A stretch of 64,000 nt of DNA from Glebionis coronaria. Its lineage: Eukaryota; Streptophyta; Magnoliopsida; Asterales; Asteraceae. The notes under the pieces were generated by a model. It was given only the letters and a program-made list of their open reading frames with translations, had not been told where the DNA came from and searched no databases. The translations under genes and the position numbers were made by a program. The stretch covers positions 424,164,400-424,228,399 of the forward strand of contig CM046874.1 of the NCBI GenBank assembly GCA_025667525.1. Reading direction: 5' to 3'. Every line of letters starts with the position of its first letter. Position 1 is the first letter of the stretch. Positions 1 through 12,043 of this stretch are shown piece after piece.

Positions 1-522
1 ACACTCGCCATGTCTCCATGTAGCACGTTCAAAATTTTTCACGTATCAAGTTCAAAAATTTTCACGTACTACGTTTCTTTATGTCTTGCGCATCGTTTCT
101 AGTTAACAGTTAAGTCAGATTGTCGTTCATCGTAACGTTTCAGTTACTCTTACACGTTAATTCTTATTCCTCGATCGAATTTAGGGGATCTACCTTACGT
201 TGATAACCAAGAACTTCTTCGTATTCCAAGTCAAGGTCAGGAGGACCAAGACTTATCATTCGTGTCAAGATCTTATAAGGAACCGTTCCAAGAGGGAAGC
301 CACTTGGAAACGGACAAGTTCATCCGGACTTCTTATCCGTTTTCTCTTATCAATTAGATATGTCCTTTCAGCCACGTCACGTTCCATGTCCTTTTAAGAC
401 ATGTCACGTTCCGCGTTCTTTTTGCCAGGTCACCTGCACGTTAACTTATCTTACATACCCTTTCAGTATGATTCGGGTATGTTTCTCTTTCAGTTACGTC
501 ATCTGTAATTCGGGGACGAATT
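1..522. other. Unassigned sequence abutting the broken end of Ty3-A
   Basis: No coding domain, LTR pair or RNA gene is recognisable here. Homology between Ty3-A and the related Ty3-D pol stops at about 523, just after the RNase H region, so this stretch is either another element or a rearrangement product. A short inverted repeat (AATTCG, 4-nt spacer, CGAATT) at about 507-522 touches the junction. Some chromoviruses carry a similar 'TTCGGGGACGAA' motif near the end of pol, but I cannot show that this is one. No TG/CA terminus is evident at the junction. Confidence 0.4.
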
Positions 523-2589
523 ATACCACCCGTTAAGTAGTTTGCAATGTCCGCAAACCACGGGGTGTCATCAAGATTGGAATTCATAGACATTAAGGCC
601 TCAAGGGGAAAAGAGTCATTGATATCTTGATTCGGATGATCCCCTTGATAAGGATCCTCAAGTCTACTTAGATGATCCGCGGCTAGGTTTTCGGCTCCCT
701 TCTTGTCACAATTTTCAATTTTAAATTCTTGAAGGAGCAAAACCCAACGAAGAAGTCTTGGCTTAGAATCTTGCTTAGTCAACAAGTACTTCAACGCGGA
801 ATGATCGATGTACACAATGGTGATGGAAAGAACAAGATAGGGGCGGAACTTTTCAAAAGCATACACTACAGCTAAAAGCTCTTTTTCGGTTGTGCTATAA
901 TGCAATTGAGCCCCCATCACTGTCTTGCTAGCATAATGGATTGGTTGGAAGTGTTTGTTCCCTCTTTGGCCCAAAACCGCTCCAATAGCAAAGTCGCTAG
1001 CATCACACATCAATTCAAAAGGTAGCTCCCAATTAGGGGTAACCAAGACTGGTGCCTTAGTTAGCTTGTCCTTAAGAAGATTAAAGGATTCAAGACACTC
1101 TTTATAAAAGATAAAGGGAGTATCTTTTTCCAAGAGGTGGGTCATCGGGCGAGCGATTTTAGAAAAATCTTGAATGAATCGACGATAGAAGCCCGCATGA
1201 CCAAGGAAACTTCTCATATCCTTCACGGTTGAAGGTGGAGGTAATTTAGCAATAACATCGACTTTAGCACGGTCTACTTCAAGACCGGCTTTGGAGATTT
1301 TTTGTCCAAGAACAATGCCTTCTTTTACCATGAAATGGCATTTTTCCCAATTTAGAACAAGACGAGTGTCTTCACACCGTTGGAGCATACGTTCTAAATT
1401 GGCAAGGCAATGAGAGAAAGAATCACCATAGACCGAGAAATCATCCATGAAGACTTCCATAGTTTCTTCAACCATGTCATGGAAGATAGCCATCATACAC
1501 CTTTGGAAAGTCCTAGGAGCATTGCATAAGCCGAAAGGCATTATTTTATAAGCAAATGTTCCATAAGGACAAGTGAATGTGGTTTTCTCTTGGTCTTTAG
1601 GATCGATGGGAATTTGAAAATACCCAGAGAAACCGTCTAAGAAGCAATAATAGTCATTACCCGCTAGACGTTCAAGCATTTGGTCCATAAAAGGAAGGGG
1701 AAATGATCCTTTCTCGTAGCATCATTGAGTTTGCGATAGTCTATACAAACTCTCCACCCTGTAACGAGACGAGTAGGAATCAACTCGTTGTTTTCATTGG
1801 GCACAACGGTGATTCCGCCTTTCTTAGGCACATAATGGACCAGACTAACCCATGGTGAATCCGAGATAGGGTAGATCATTCCCGCATCAAGAAGTTTGAT
1901 AACCTCTTTTTTGATAACATCATGGATCTTGGGATTCACCCTTCTTTGGTTTTTAATAGTGAGTTTAAAATCGTCCTCCATGAGAATTTTATGTGTGAAA
2001 AAGTGAGGATCAATTCCACGAATATCGGAGATTTTCCAAGCAATGGCTTTCTTATGATTTTTTAACACGGCGATAAGGCGAGATTTTTCTTCTTCTTTCA
2101 AGTCCTTTGCGATGATGACGGGTAACTTCTTGTTGTCTTCAAGGAAAACGTACTCGAGATGAGACGGCAGATCCTTAAGCTCTAAATCCGGAGGATTTTC
2201 GATGGAAGGCGTAGTCAAATTCGGATCATCGATAGAGATATCCTTAGGAGATGGTGGAGAAATATGGTCCTCATTGAGAAGTTTCTCAATGGTACGAATG
2301 TCTTCATCACAATTGGAAGGAGAATCGTCATATTGTAAGCCCACATCTCCCAAAGTTGCTTCAAATTCTTTCAAAATGAAATCACTTTCTCCAATGGAGT
2401 TAGTGAGGGAGCAATGGAGAACACGGTCTCAACAATGGGTACATAAGAAGATCCACTTTTACAAGCGTCTTTGAAATGTTCTTCACGGGCCTCATCAAGA
2501 ACGTCAATGAAATTAACGCTCTCGTTTTCAGAAGGTTGCTTAGAAAGTTTACCCATGTTGAAGACGATTTTATCGTCACCAACTCTCAT
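523..2589 (-). pseudogene. pol: Ty3-A pol: linker, reverse transcriptase and RNase H (broken)
   Basis: Read on the minus strand, an acidic linker (about 2371-2589) leads into an RT with V-C-I-D-Y-R-K-L-N-D-A-T near 1740 and the F-M-D-D catalytic box near 1440-1455. An RNase H with [12 protein letters not shown] follows near 1000. The sequence is very close to the intact Ty3-D pol. Breaks are a frame change around 2374, a second around 1664-1690 between the RT palm and fingers, and loss of homology at about 523, after which the frame runs into unrelated sequence and stops at 441. The integrase that should follow RNase H is absent. RT copies element RNA to DNA and RNase H removes the RNA; this copy is surely inactive. 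Confidence 0.9.
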
Positions 2590-2957
2590 CGCCCGCGGCT
2601 ACATCAATGAGAGTGCGACCGGTCCTCAAGAATGGACGTCCAATGATTAATGGAACACCGGGGTCCATCTCTTAGTCAACGACAACAAAATCCCCCGGAA
2701 AGGTGAATTTGTCGACGCCGATGAAGACATCTTCGGCTATCCCCACTGGATAAGCAAACGTACGGTTAGCTAATTCCAAAGTCATTCGTGTGGGGACTAG
2801 CTCAGGTAGAGATAATTGTTTCCAAACACTTAATGGCATTAAGTTTATACTAGCGCCTAGATCGGCTAGGGCCATACAATTCTCTACCCCGGGGAAGTTG
2901 CAAGGAATGAGAAAACGACCCGGATCACCAAGTTTGGTTGGTAATTTTCTTAAGAGC
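2590..2957 (-). pseudogene. pol: Ty3-A aspartic protease, cut by the Copia-1 insertion
   Basis: Minus-strand frame with the retropepsin active-site signature [10 protein letters not shown] (about 2835-2865) and the downstream G-R-P-F-L-R-T flap/helix motif (about 2620-2640). An in-frame stop lies at 2672-2674, and the frame is lost near 2590. The upstream end is severed at 2957, where the Copia-1 5' LTR begins. The missing N-terminal side continues at 15396-15234. The protease would mature the Gag-Pol polyprotein. An open frame runs from inside the Copia LTR (3013) into this domain, so the LTR adds about 19 foreign residues on paper. Confidence 0.88.
2953..2957. repeat. Target-site duplication of Copia-1, left copy
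   Basis: AGAGC directly precedes the LTR; the second copy lies at 15229-15233. It restores continuity of the minus-strand Ty3-A frame. Confidence 0.95.
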
Positions 2958-3277
2958 TGTTGGAAATACGTTTTACGTATTAAGAAGGATCGGTCACTCC
3001 AACGATAGTTCATGTAATAGCTCGTAGTTTAGTTAACTTTATTTGTTTATCAAACAACATAAAGCCTAGCCTACAACATGTGTAGGCCGGCCCAAAATGT
3101 AAGCCCAAGCCCATGACAAGGGCTTGGGTATATAAACCCTCTCCTTTGATGGAGAGGGGTGTGGTTTCATTATTTTTCACATAGTAAACATTTCTTTCTC
3201 TCTAGCTTTGTGTGAAATCCACCATCTCTCTATCTCTTTCTCTCTCTAGATACATAAGCAAGATTTACAATCCTACA
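2958..3277 (+). repeat. Copia-1 5' LTR with TATA box
   Basis: 320 bp, TGTTGG...CTACA. A TATATAAA box lies at 3129-3136, followed by a pyrimidine-rich CT stretch (about 3190-3247). Compared with the 3' LTR there are two substitutions, one in the CATAAAG/CATCAAG segment near 3060 and one in CTAGCTTT/CTATCTTT near 3205. The LTR drives and terminates element transcription. Confidence 0.96.
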
Positions 3278-3279
3278 AA

Positions 3280-3293
3280 TGGTATCAAGAGCC
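3280..3293 (+). other. Copia-1 primer-binding site (initiator Met tRNA type)
   Basis: TGGTATCAAGAGCC begins two bases after the LTR end. It matches the 3' end of plant initiator Met tRNA except for one extra A. This is where minus-strand DNA synthesis would be primed. Confidence 0.85.
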
Positions 3294-3540
3294 ATGGGAT
3301 GATTGCATTGTTCATGTGTTTGTGTTCTTGATTCATACGCCATTTTTGATCCATTTTCACACGTCCAAAATTTTTTTTTGTGTTTTTGATGGTTTTTTCT
3401 TGATACAAATCTTCTACATAGTTGTGGTAGGGATTTGGTATAATTACTTTGGCTAAAAACACAAAATTTTTGGGTGTTTTGATCATTTTTTGGCTTAAAA
3501 TCACGAATTGGTTGAGTTTTGTCCGAGAAAAGTGGAAATT

Positions 3541-3942
3541 ATTCCGATCTGATCATCGGAAAGGGGTTTCTAGTACTTTCCGATCAGTGTAATCGGAATA
3601 GGGTTTAGGCATTCCGATTGGTATTCCGATCACGACATTCCGATTGGCATTCATATCGACATTCCGATTGGCATTCAGATCGACATTCCGATTGGCATTC
3701 GGATTGGCATTCCGATTGGTATTCCTATTGGCATTCAGATTTGGTATTCCGATCACGACATTCCGATTGGCATTCAGATTGGCATTCCGATTGGCATTCC
3801 GATTGGCATTCAGATTGGCGTTCAGATCAAGTATTCCGATTGGTATTCAGATTGACATTCCGATTGGCGTTCAGATCAAGTATTCCGATTAGGTTTTCCG
3901 ATAACTCATTCCGATCATCATTCCGATCACTATTCCGATAAC
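3541..3942 (+). repeat. ATTCCGAT minisatellite in the Copia-1 leader
   Basis: About thirty ATTCCGAT or ATTCAGAT cores, many in a 12-bp period (GGCATTCCGATT), fill the leader between the primer site and gag. Because the period is a multiple of three, low-complexity frames arise (H-S-D-W repeats); these are not genes. The same core recurs in the leaders of unrelated elements in this window. The remainder of the leader (3294-3540 and 3943-4112) shows no recognisable feature. Confidence 0.95.
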
Positions 3943-4112
3943 AAAATTATTCCTTAAAAAATTTCGAAGTAATTTTGACTTGGAATTTTTTGGTTTATTG
4001 AGAACATATTTTAGGGGATTTTAACATTGTTTCTCGACTTCAACTCACAACAACAAACACATTTACTTTCTTTCATTGATCGATCAAAGTTTGTAAATCT
4101 TAACTTATTGAA

Positions 4113-5744
4113 ATGGAGTACACATCTCTTACGGATAAGTCCATCCTCTCGGGTACAGATAATCGTCCACCAATGTTGGTGAAGACTATGTATGAGGAAT
4201 GGGCTTCCCGAATGGAACTTTACATGTTGAACAAGGAGAATGGACATCTAATTTGGGCATCGGTGCTCAATGGACCATTAGATTATGGTACAGTGACGGA
4301 AGGTACGACTACTCGTCCTCGCACAACGGGTGAGTTGACTTGAGATATGAAGATTCAAGATAAATGTGATAAGTATGCTACAAACATCATTCTCCAAGCC
4401 CTTCCTCCAGATGTCTACAAACTCGTCAGCAAACACAAAGTTGCCAAAGAGTTATGGGATAGAATTCTGGTTCTAATGCAAGGCACCTCGTTAATTAAAC
4501 AAGAACGAGAGTGTAAGCTTTATGATACTTTTGATAAGTTTGCCTATGTGCCAGGGGAGACTCTCAATGATTACTATCTGAGATTTACCCTATTGTTGAA
4601 TGAGCTCAATATCTATGGCATGACAATTCCTACCTTTCAATTGAACACCAAGTATTTGAACACTCTTCCTTCAGAATGGAAAAAATACGTGACGGATGTT
4701 AAATTGGCTAAGGACTTGCATAACACCAATGTGGATCAACTTCAAGCCTTTCTTCAACAACACGAATGCCATGTGATCGAGGCTCGGTTGTCTGCACCTC
4801 AAATTCATGATCCACTTGCAATGTATGCTTCTCAACAAAACATGGCTTATACTTATCAGCAACCATCATACTTGCAGCAAACACCACCACACAACTATCA
4901 GCAACCACAGCAACCATCTTATCCACCACTAGTGATGCCACAGCAAGCATTTCAACAAGGTGTTCATCAACAATCTTTTCCACAGCAACCACCATATCAG
5001 ACATCACCATCACAAGCCAACACCTCTCCATTGGGCTATACTCCTCAGCAAGGATATTTTCCAATAGAAGCACAACCAGCATAGGCTTTTTACTCTAATG
5101 AACTTCCACCAATCCAAGCACCGGTCTTTACTCCAAATGATACGCCAGCTGATGTTCTAAACCATCTCACTGCTTACTTGTCAAAACTTGTTGCTACTAG
5201 AGGATTTCCACCAACAAACAATCAGCTCCGCACCTCTTCAAATCCTCGACAACAAGCCACTGTTCAAGATGGTCAAGTGACAGTGCAACCTATTCAGGGA
5301 AGACAAAATTCATATGGACCTCCTACAAGGACTGGGAACAATCAAGCTGTGAATTCTCAAGCTAATGGAAATGGAAGTCCTAGTGGTCCTAAAAAGGTTG
5401 TGACTTGCTACAATTGCCGAGGACAAGGTCATATGGCTAGGGAATGCACTCAGCCGAAAAGGAGGAGGGATGATGCATGGTTTCGTGAGAAGATGTATTT
5501 GGTTGATGCTCAGTCTAAGGGGAAGATTTTTGATTCAGAGGAGTTAGCATTTCTTGCAGACCCAGGGGCAGCAGATACTGAAGGCATTGCAGTCGTCTCC
5601 ACTTCTAATGCAGCTTATCAAGCGGACGATCTTGATGCATACGATTCGGATTGTGATGACATTCACTCTGCCCAAGCTGCTCTCGTTGCTAATCTCTCTC
5701 ACTACGGTTCTGATGTCATCAGTGAGGTACCAACCACATCTTAA
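4113..5744 (+). pseudogene. gag: Copia-1 gag (capsid and nucleocapsid), two in-frame stops
   Basis: The frame opens at an ATG at 4113 in a Copia-type Gag: L-S-G-T-D-N-R-P-P-M-L near the N terminus, an alpha-helical capsid-like core, a long Q/P-rich stretch (about 4830-5080), and a CX2CX4HX4C zinc knuckle (C-Y-N-C-R-G-Q-G-H-M-A-R-E-C) at about 5407-5450. The frame is interrupted by TGA at 4341-4343 and TAG at 5082-5084 but stays in register across both. It ends at TAA 5742-5744, shortly after the reading shifts to the frame of the next segment. Gag would coat the genomic RNA in the virus-like particle. This copy cannot make a full-length protein. Confidence 0.9.
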
Positions 5745-5880
5745 TAATATTGATGATAACCAACATCAAGTTGGGCATGAAAATGACAACCTCGAACAGC
5801 ATTCGGGGACTAGTAACTCAAATGATGTGGTACCCAATCCAACACATTTGAGTGAATCTTAACCAAATGCTACGACGGGT

Positions 5881-8628
5881 ATGGAATCTTATGCTCAACA
5901 TGATTTGGTCATGGTGCCTAAACATATTATTGATCAAATGCATATGGCCCTCAGACAATCCGTAGATACGAATTCCACCCTAACTGCTGAGCTTGCGTTG
6001 CATAAAGAAAAGGTCAAAACTTTTGAAATGGTCCCTCAAGAAGAGAAAATAACATGTTCTGAATTTGACCAATTTCGTTTTGAAAAGATTGAACACTTGA
6101 AAGAAATAGAATCATTAAAAGCTAATCTTTCCAATGAATTAAAAGAAAAAGAGTCGGTTGTCAATGATTTTCAGAAACTTAAAATGGATTTCGAAACTCT
6201 CGAGTCTAAAAAGGTTGAATCGGAAATTAATGCTACCAAACTTCTTAAATTCAAAGAACAACAGCTTTTAAAACAATACGCTTCCACAGAAAAGGTTCAT
6301 CTTTTAACTAAATCATTTAAAGAATTCGAACTTAAGCGTCTTCAAGATTTACCACCTAATCCTGGTTATGCAAAACAAGCTCAGGAATATATTCCCGGTC
6401 TTTATGATATGACCATAATTGGCAAATCGAAAGAAGCACCTTTTGTCCGTAGTACTGAGGAGACACAATCACTTGGGGATGAAACTCATTCTAAAATGCT
6501 TTCAAAATTCCATACAATTGATTATGATCAACATAACAAAGATCAATTTTCGAAAAAGACACGCATTCGTTTACAAAAGGAATTAGCAGAATTAACAGTT
6601 CTTGTGCCCCAAAGTTTGTCAAATGAAAACCTTCCTAGTACGTCTCCTACACTCGTCAAAAAGGATTTAACGGAGTTAATTCCACCGGTAAGTAAGGCGT
6701 CCGTTAACTTAAATACGGTTCACCAACACTTAGCCGATTTTGACAAGGTCATTTTGGAACGTACGACGGCCACGGCCATAACGGAAGGTGAATGGAACTT
6801 TGAGCACACTAGAGCTGCGTTTCGAGATGAAATTGTTCCGTTTGTAAAGAATGTTAAAGCTTGTCTTCGTAATATTGATCAAGATTTGTTTTTGGAAATA
6901 GAAGAAGTTAGACGTGTTTTCAATGAAATGGAAGATGCTTATGAAAACAGTTTACTTGAAATAGAACGAGTTTCACGCCATAATGATCTGCTTCTGAATC
7001 AAGTGATGTCTCATGATATAGTTTCTGTCTGTGTGAATACAACTGTTGATAATGATTCTATTGTGCATAATGTTGAATCTGTGGATAATGTGGTAGATAG
7101 TACTTGTCACGAATCTGACGCTGAATTTTTAAAGCTTCAAGATTCATATTCTTCGCTTTCAAAACGTTTTGATGAGATTCAAACACATTGTATTTCGCTT
7201 GAATGCAAGCAACAATTTATTCAAGAAATCTTTGAAACGTCATTCGAAGGCGTTAATATCGATGATGCAAATTTTGAAAAGAATTTTCGATTGAATTTAC
7301 AATCAAAACAGCGTCAGCCAAGTGACAAAGTTGCTAACTCTTTGCCGATAGAAATAGAGAAATCTAAGGAGCTTAACTGTGTGAACGTACTTGAGGCCGC
7401 TGAGAATTTTAGACTTGATCTAGATAATCGAGTTTCCAAGATTTTGTCCAAAGTTGATAACTTAAAACAGAAAAATACACGACTCTTCGATTCAGTACAG
7501 CCCGCATGTGTTGATACCACTACATAGAATCAATCATTGATTGAACAATTGAATCGAAAGTCGGTGGAAATATCTGATTTGAGGGAACAAATTTGTGATA
7601 AAAATCTGGTCTTGGTTGAGTTAAAGGAAACACTTCGTACTCTAAAAGGTAAGAATGTTGTGGATAACGCAGCCACTATCTCAGCACCGTCCTCTAGTGC
7701 CATCAAAAGGAACCTTATAGCCGTCACACCACTTAACAAGGGCCCTAAGACTAAATCATCTCAAACTTTGGTCACTAAAGATAAGGCGGAATCAAAACCA
7801 GCTTCTAATATTCCCGTGTTGCCTTCTACAGGAGTAAGCACCACTACTAAGGCTCAAAGATCTAAGCTTAAGAGAAACAAGAAGAATGATAGGATCTTGC
7901 CCCCATCTAGTAGTCAAGTGAAGAAGAAAGTAGAAGCCCATCCTAGGAATGTTATTTCTGTTTTGAATAAAAAGAATCATGTAGCTAAACCTAAAGGCTC
8001 TGCGGTTGTGCAGCATTCTAAGCCTACTGTGAATTCTAATTTAAAATGTTGGAATTGCAATGAATGTATGTTTTCTAGTCGTCATGATTCTTGCCTTATT
8101 GACCATGTGAATGAGATGCATGCCCGGAAAAATGGATTAGAATGGAAACCGACTGGGAAAGTGTTAACCCAAGTTGGCTGGATGTGGCGCCCCACTGGTA
8201 GAACTTTCACTATAGTAGGAAATACGTGCCCTTTGACTAGGATCACTCCCACTAAAGCGAAGAAAGCGTGCCCTTTAACTAGGAGTACCAAGGCTACCAA
8301 AACACAAGCGTGTCCTTTAACTAGGAACACCAACACTACTGTAGGAACAAAGTGCCCTTTAAATAGGTCTACTCCCATTGTAGTGCCCGCTAATACTCCA
8401 AAACCTCAGCAAATTGGAACAGTAAAACCTGTAAATGCTAAAACTCACATTAGAAAATGCAGGAAATCTAAGGATAACAAAAATGTTAGCAATTCTGATA
8501 ATAACATATCTGTATCTGCTAACACTCCGGAACCAATAGTTTCCAATGCATTGTCTACTGTTGTGATTGAAAACAGGTGGTCCAAATTGTTCTCTGGTAT
8601 TTGGACTCTGGTTGCTCCAAGCATATGA
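5881..8628 (+). pseudogene. Copia-1 long gag extension: coiled coil plus Cys-rich repeat region
   Basis: Two same-frame segments (5881-7527 and 7537-8628, separated by TAG 7525-7527) form a roughly 900-residue region between the zinc knuckle and protease. The first part is charged and heptad-like, consistent with coiled coils. The second is basic and Ser/Thr-rich, with a C-W-N-C-N-E-C cluster near 8047, two W-x-P-T-G-(K/R) motifs near 8145-8205, and four copies of C-P-L-(T/N)-R between 8227 and 8370. The frame also connects back past a TAA at 5860-5862. I know this extension from large composite Copia polyproteins; its role is not established. The frame is lost near 8580, where the protease begins in another frame. 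Confidence 0.75.
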
Positions 8629-9623
8629 CCGGAGATCGCTCTCAGCTCAGAAATTTCGTCAGCAAGTTTCTTGGTACGGTTCGATTTGGAAATGATCATA
8701 TTGCAAAGATAATGGGTTATGGTGAATATCATATTGGGAATGTTATAATTTCAAGAGTGTATTATGTGGAAGGTCTCGGTCACAACTTATTTTCTGTGGG
8801 ACAATTTTGTGATGCAAACCTAGAAGTTGCTTTTCGAGAGCATACCTGCTTCATTCGTAATTTGGAAGGGGTTGATTTATTGAAAGGTACTCGAGGGAAT
8901 AATTTGTATACTTTGTCTCTACAAGACATGATGGCCGCTTCTCCCGTATGTCTTCTCTCCAAAGCATCGAAGACTAAGTCTTGGTTATGGCATCGACGGT
9001 TATCTCATCTTAACTTTGACGCTATTAATCACTTGGCCAAAAACGAACTTGTTCGTGGTCTTCCTAAACTATCATTTCACAAGGAACATTTGTGTTCCAC
9101 GTGTACAATGGGGAAAAGCACTAAGAAATCTTACAAACCCAAGACGGAAGACACCAACCAAGAGAAACTTTATCTTTTGCAAATGGATCTTTGTGGGCCA
9201 ATGCGTGTTGAAAGTCTTAGTGGCAAAAAGTACATCCTCGTCATTGTCGATGATTACTCTCGGTTTACATGGGTGAAATTTCTTAAAGCAAAGAATGAGG
9301 CACCTAAATTCATCATCGGATTTCTCAAGATGATTCAAGTGCGTCTCAACACTACTGTCCGACGCATTCGTACAGATAATGGAACCGAATTTGTGAATCA
9401 AATTTTGCGTGATTATTATGAAGAAGTTGGCATTTCTCATGAAACATCCGTTGCACGCACTCCACAACAAAACGGTGTCGTTGAAAGGCGAAATCGCACA
9501 CTTATGGAAGCTGCTCGAACGATGTTAATTTACGCAAAGGCTCCATTGTTTTTATGGGCAGAAGCAGTATCTACAGCAGTGTACACCCAAAACCGGTCAC
9601 AATTCGTAAACGCCATGGTATAA
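8577..9623 (+). pseudogene. pol: Copia-1 protease and integrase core (frameshifted)
   Basis: The protease active site W-Y-L-D-S-G-C-S-K-H-M is at about 8590. It is followed by the pre-integrase HHCC zinc domain (H-R-R-L-S-H-L...C-S-T-C at about 8990-9105) and the integrase core with D in M-D-L-C-G-P-M (about 9183), D in R-T-D-N-G-T-E (about 9372) and E in V-V-E-R-R-N-R (about 9480). So all three catalytic acidic residues are present. A frameshift joins it poorly to the upstream extension, and a second one near 9600 cuts the C-terminal part of integrase. Protease matures the polyprotein; integrase inserts cDNA in the nucleus. Confidence 0.92.
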
Positions 9624-9868
9624 CACCTTATGAACTTCTCCATGGAAAAGTACCAGATTTATCATATCTTCATGTATTTGGTTCTCTTTGTTATCCAAAT
9701 AATGATGGTGACAATTTGGGAAAACTTCAACCAAAGGCTGATATTGGTATTTTCATTGGTTACGCCCCCGCAAAGAAGGCATACCGAATATACAACCGTA
9801 ACTCTCGCAAGATCCTCGAAACTATGAATGTTGATTTTGATGAGCTGACAGCAATGGCTTCTGAGTAA
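9612..9868 (+). pseudogene. pol: Copia-1 integrase C-terminal segment
   Basis: It continues integrase in a different frame from the preceding segment: T-P-Y-E-L-L-H-G-K-V-P-D, then F-G-S-L-C-Y-P and G-K-L-Q-P-K-A-D-I-G-I-F-I-G-Y, the usual Copia integrase C terminus. It ends at TAA 9866-9868. The downstream RT region at 9896 is in the same frame, so this stop is a point lesson in an otherwise continuous pol. Confidence 0.9.
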
Positions 9869-9895
9869 AGCAGCTCTGAACCCGCACTTCATGAA

Positions 9896-12043
9896 ATGGG
9901 ACCCAGTAATATTAGTTCTGGTCTTGTCCCACACAACCCTACTTCATCATCATTTACACCACCTACTAGGAAGGAATGGGATACGTTGTTTCAACCGTTC
10001 TTTGATGAATTCTTTACTCCTCCAAGTATTGTTGCTCCAGAACCTGAAGTAATAGCTCCGGTAACCGAAGTTGTCGCTCCAGCAACCGTTGCACAATCAG
10101 ATACATCTGCACCAACAATTGGTCAAGATATACCTTCAACAAGTAATTCTCAACCAACACATGTTTCAACTACCCATGTCATGCCTATTGATGATGAAGA
10201 GGATGATGATGATCACGATTTGGAATTCGCTCAAATGCGTGAACTTCCATTCTTTGGTGTATCTATTCCCGACCCTAATCAAGCCGGGTCGTCCACCTCA
10301 GAGGAAGCTCCTTCTACAGTTTACTCCAATCCACGGATTCGTGAACATGACAGCAAGTGGACAAAGGATCATCCTATAGATTCTATTATTGGTGACCCTA
10401 ATCGTCCAGTATCCACACGAAGTCAGTTACAAGAAAGTGCACTGTTTTGTCACTTTGATGCTTTTCTCACTGAAGTTGAACCTAAGACATGGCAACAAGC
10501 TTTTACTCAATCCTGTTGGATAGAAGCTATGCAAGAAGAACTTAACGAATTCATACGTCTTGATGTTTGGGAACTTGTCCCATGCCCGGATCAAGTGCAG
10601 TTACTCACTTTGAAATGGGTTTACAAGGTGAAACTCGATGAGTTAGGCGGAATATTGAAGAACAAAGCTCGTCTAGTAGCTCGTGGATACAAGCAATTAT
10701 TGGGCATCGACTTTATGGAATCCTTTGCACCTGTTGCCCGTTTGGAAGCTATTAGACTATTCCTCGCTTATGCAGCCCATATGAATATGGTCGTCTATCA
10801 GATGGATGTGAAGACGGCATTTCTTAATGGTGAACTCAAGGAAGAGGTCTATGTTCAACAGCCGGATGGTTTTGTGAATCCTAATTATCCTAATCATGTG
10901 TACAAGCTTAAGAAGGCTCTCTATGGGTTGAAGCAAGCTCCTCGCGCATGGTATGATCTTTTGTCACAATTCCTCATTACGCAAGGCTTCGCTAAAGGCA
11001 AGGTGGATCCCACGTTGTTCATTCAGAAACGAGGTAAAGATATGATTATGGTACAAATATATGTTGATGATATTATATTTGCAGCCTCGACCCAAACCTT
11101 ATCGGATAAGTTTGGGACTCTCATGTCTTCCATGTTTAAGATGTCAATGATGGGCAAGGTATCATTCTTCTTAGGTCTTCAGATATCTCAGAGTCCCAGA
11201 GGCATCTTTATCAATCAATCCAAGTATGCCCTTGAATCGCTTAAGAAGTATAAGATAGAATCTTGCGACCCAGTGGATACTCCAATGGTGGAACGAACTA
11301 AGCTTGATGCAGATCCACATGGAGTTGCCGTTGATCCGACACTTTATCGTGGAATGATCGGTACTCTTCTGTATATCACAGCCAGTCGACCTGATCTTCA
11401 GTTTGCTATATGTATGTGTGCCAGGTATCAAACTAGGCCTACTGAGTTACACTTAGCTACTGTTAAAAGGATCTTTCGATATCTTAAAGGAACCATTAAT
11501 CGGGGACTTTGGTATTCGAAGGACTCTTCTATTGCACTAATGGCATATGCAGATGCGGATCACGCGGGTTGTCAAGATACAAGGCGTAGCACGAGTGGAA
11601 CTTTGCAACTACTAGGAGATCGATTAATCAGTTGGGCATCGAAAAGGCAGAAAAGCGCTGCAATTTCAAGTACGGAAGCAGAATACATATCTATGTCCGG
11701 TTGCTGTGCTCAAATTCTTTGGATGAGATCGCAATTAACCGACTATGGTCTAGGTTTCAACAAGATTCCGATGTACTGCGACAACAAAAGTGCAATTGCC
11801 TTATGCTGCAACAATGTTCAATTCTCCCGGTCGAAGCATATTGACATTCGCTACCACTTCATCAAGGAGCAAGTGGAAAATGGAGTAATCGAGCTTTACT
11901 TTGTCCGATCTGAGTATCAATTGGCGGATATTTTCACGAAGGCTTTAGATCGCGCTCGAATTGAATTTTTGGCCGACAAGCTAGGAATGAGAACCTTCTC
12001 GCCTGAGACTCTTAAGGAACTAGCAGATGAAGCGAAAGAATAG
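9896..12043 (+). CDS. pol: Copia-1 reverse transcriptase and RNase H
   Basis: A 715-residue open segment. An acidic Pro/Thr-rich linker (to about residue 190) precedes the Copia RT ([28 protein letters not shown]), with the catalytic Y-V-D-D box at about 11060-11070. RNase H follows with Y-A-D-A-D-H-A-G (about 11548), S-S-T-E-A-E-Y (about 11668) and Y-C-D-N-K-S-A-I (about 11776), and the frame closes with the usual [10 protein letters not shown] motif near 11920. This segment has no internal stop and all catalytic motifs. It cannot be reached from gag without passing several breaks, so an intact element would have to supply the missing functions. Confidence 0.93.
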   Translation: MGPSNISSGLVPHNPTSSSFTPPTRKEWDTLFQPFFDEFFTPPSIVAPEPEVIAPVTEVVAPATVAQSDTSAPTIGQDIPSTSNSQPTHVSTTHVMPIDDEEDDDDHDLEFAQMRELPFFGVSIPDPNQAGSSTSEEAPSTVYSNPRIREHDSKWTKDHPIDSIIGDPNRPVSTRSQLQESALFCHFDAFLTEVEPKTWQQAFTQSCWIEAMQEELNEFIRLDVWELVPCPDQVQLLTLKWVYKVKLDELGGILKNKARLVARGYKQLLGIDFMESFAPVARLEAIRLFLAYAAHMNMVVYQMDVKTAFLNGELKEEVYVQQPDGFVNPNYPNHVYKLKKALYGLKQAPRAWYDLLSQFLITQGFAKGKVDPTLFIQKRGKDMIMVQIYVDDIIFAASTQTLSDKFGTLMSSMFKMSMMGKVSFFLGLQISQSPRGIFINQSKYALESLKKYKIESCDPVDTPMVERTKLDADPHGVAVDPTLYRGMIGTLLYITASRPDLQFAICMCARYQTRPTELHLATVKRIFRYLKGTINRGLWYSKDSSIALMAYADADHAGCQDTRRSTSGTLQLLGDRLISWASKRQKSAAISSTEAEYISMSGCCAQILWMRSQLTDYGLGFNKIPMYCDNKSAIALCCNNVQFSRSKHIDIRYHFIKEQVENGVIELYFVRSEYQLADIFTKALDRARIEFLADKLGMRTFSPETLKELADEAKE

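Noticed and set aside
3553..3941. Open frames rich in H-S-D-W or A-N-R-N repeats on both strands
   Set aside because: They follow from the 12-bp minisatellite, whose period is a multiple of three; open on several frames at once and no domain.
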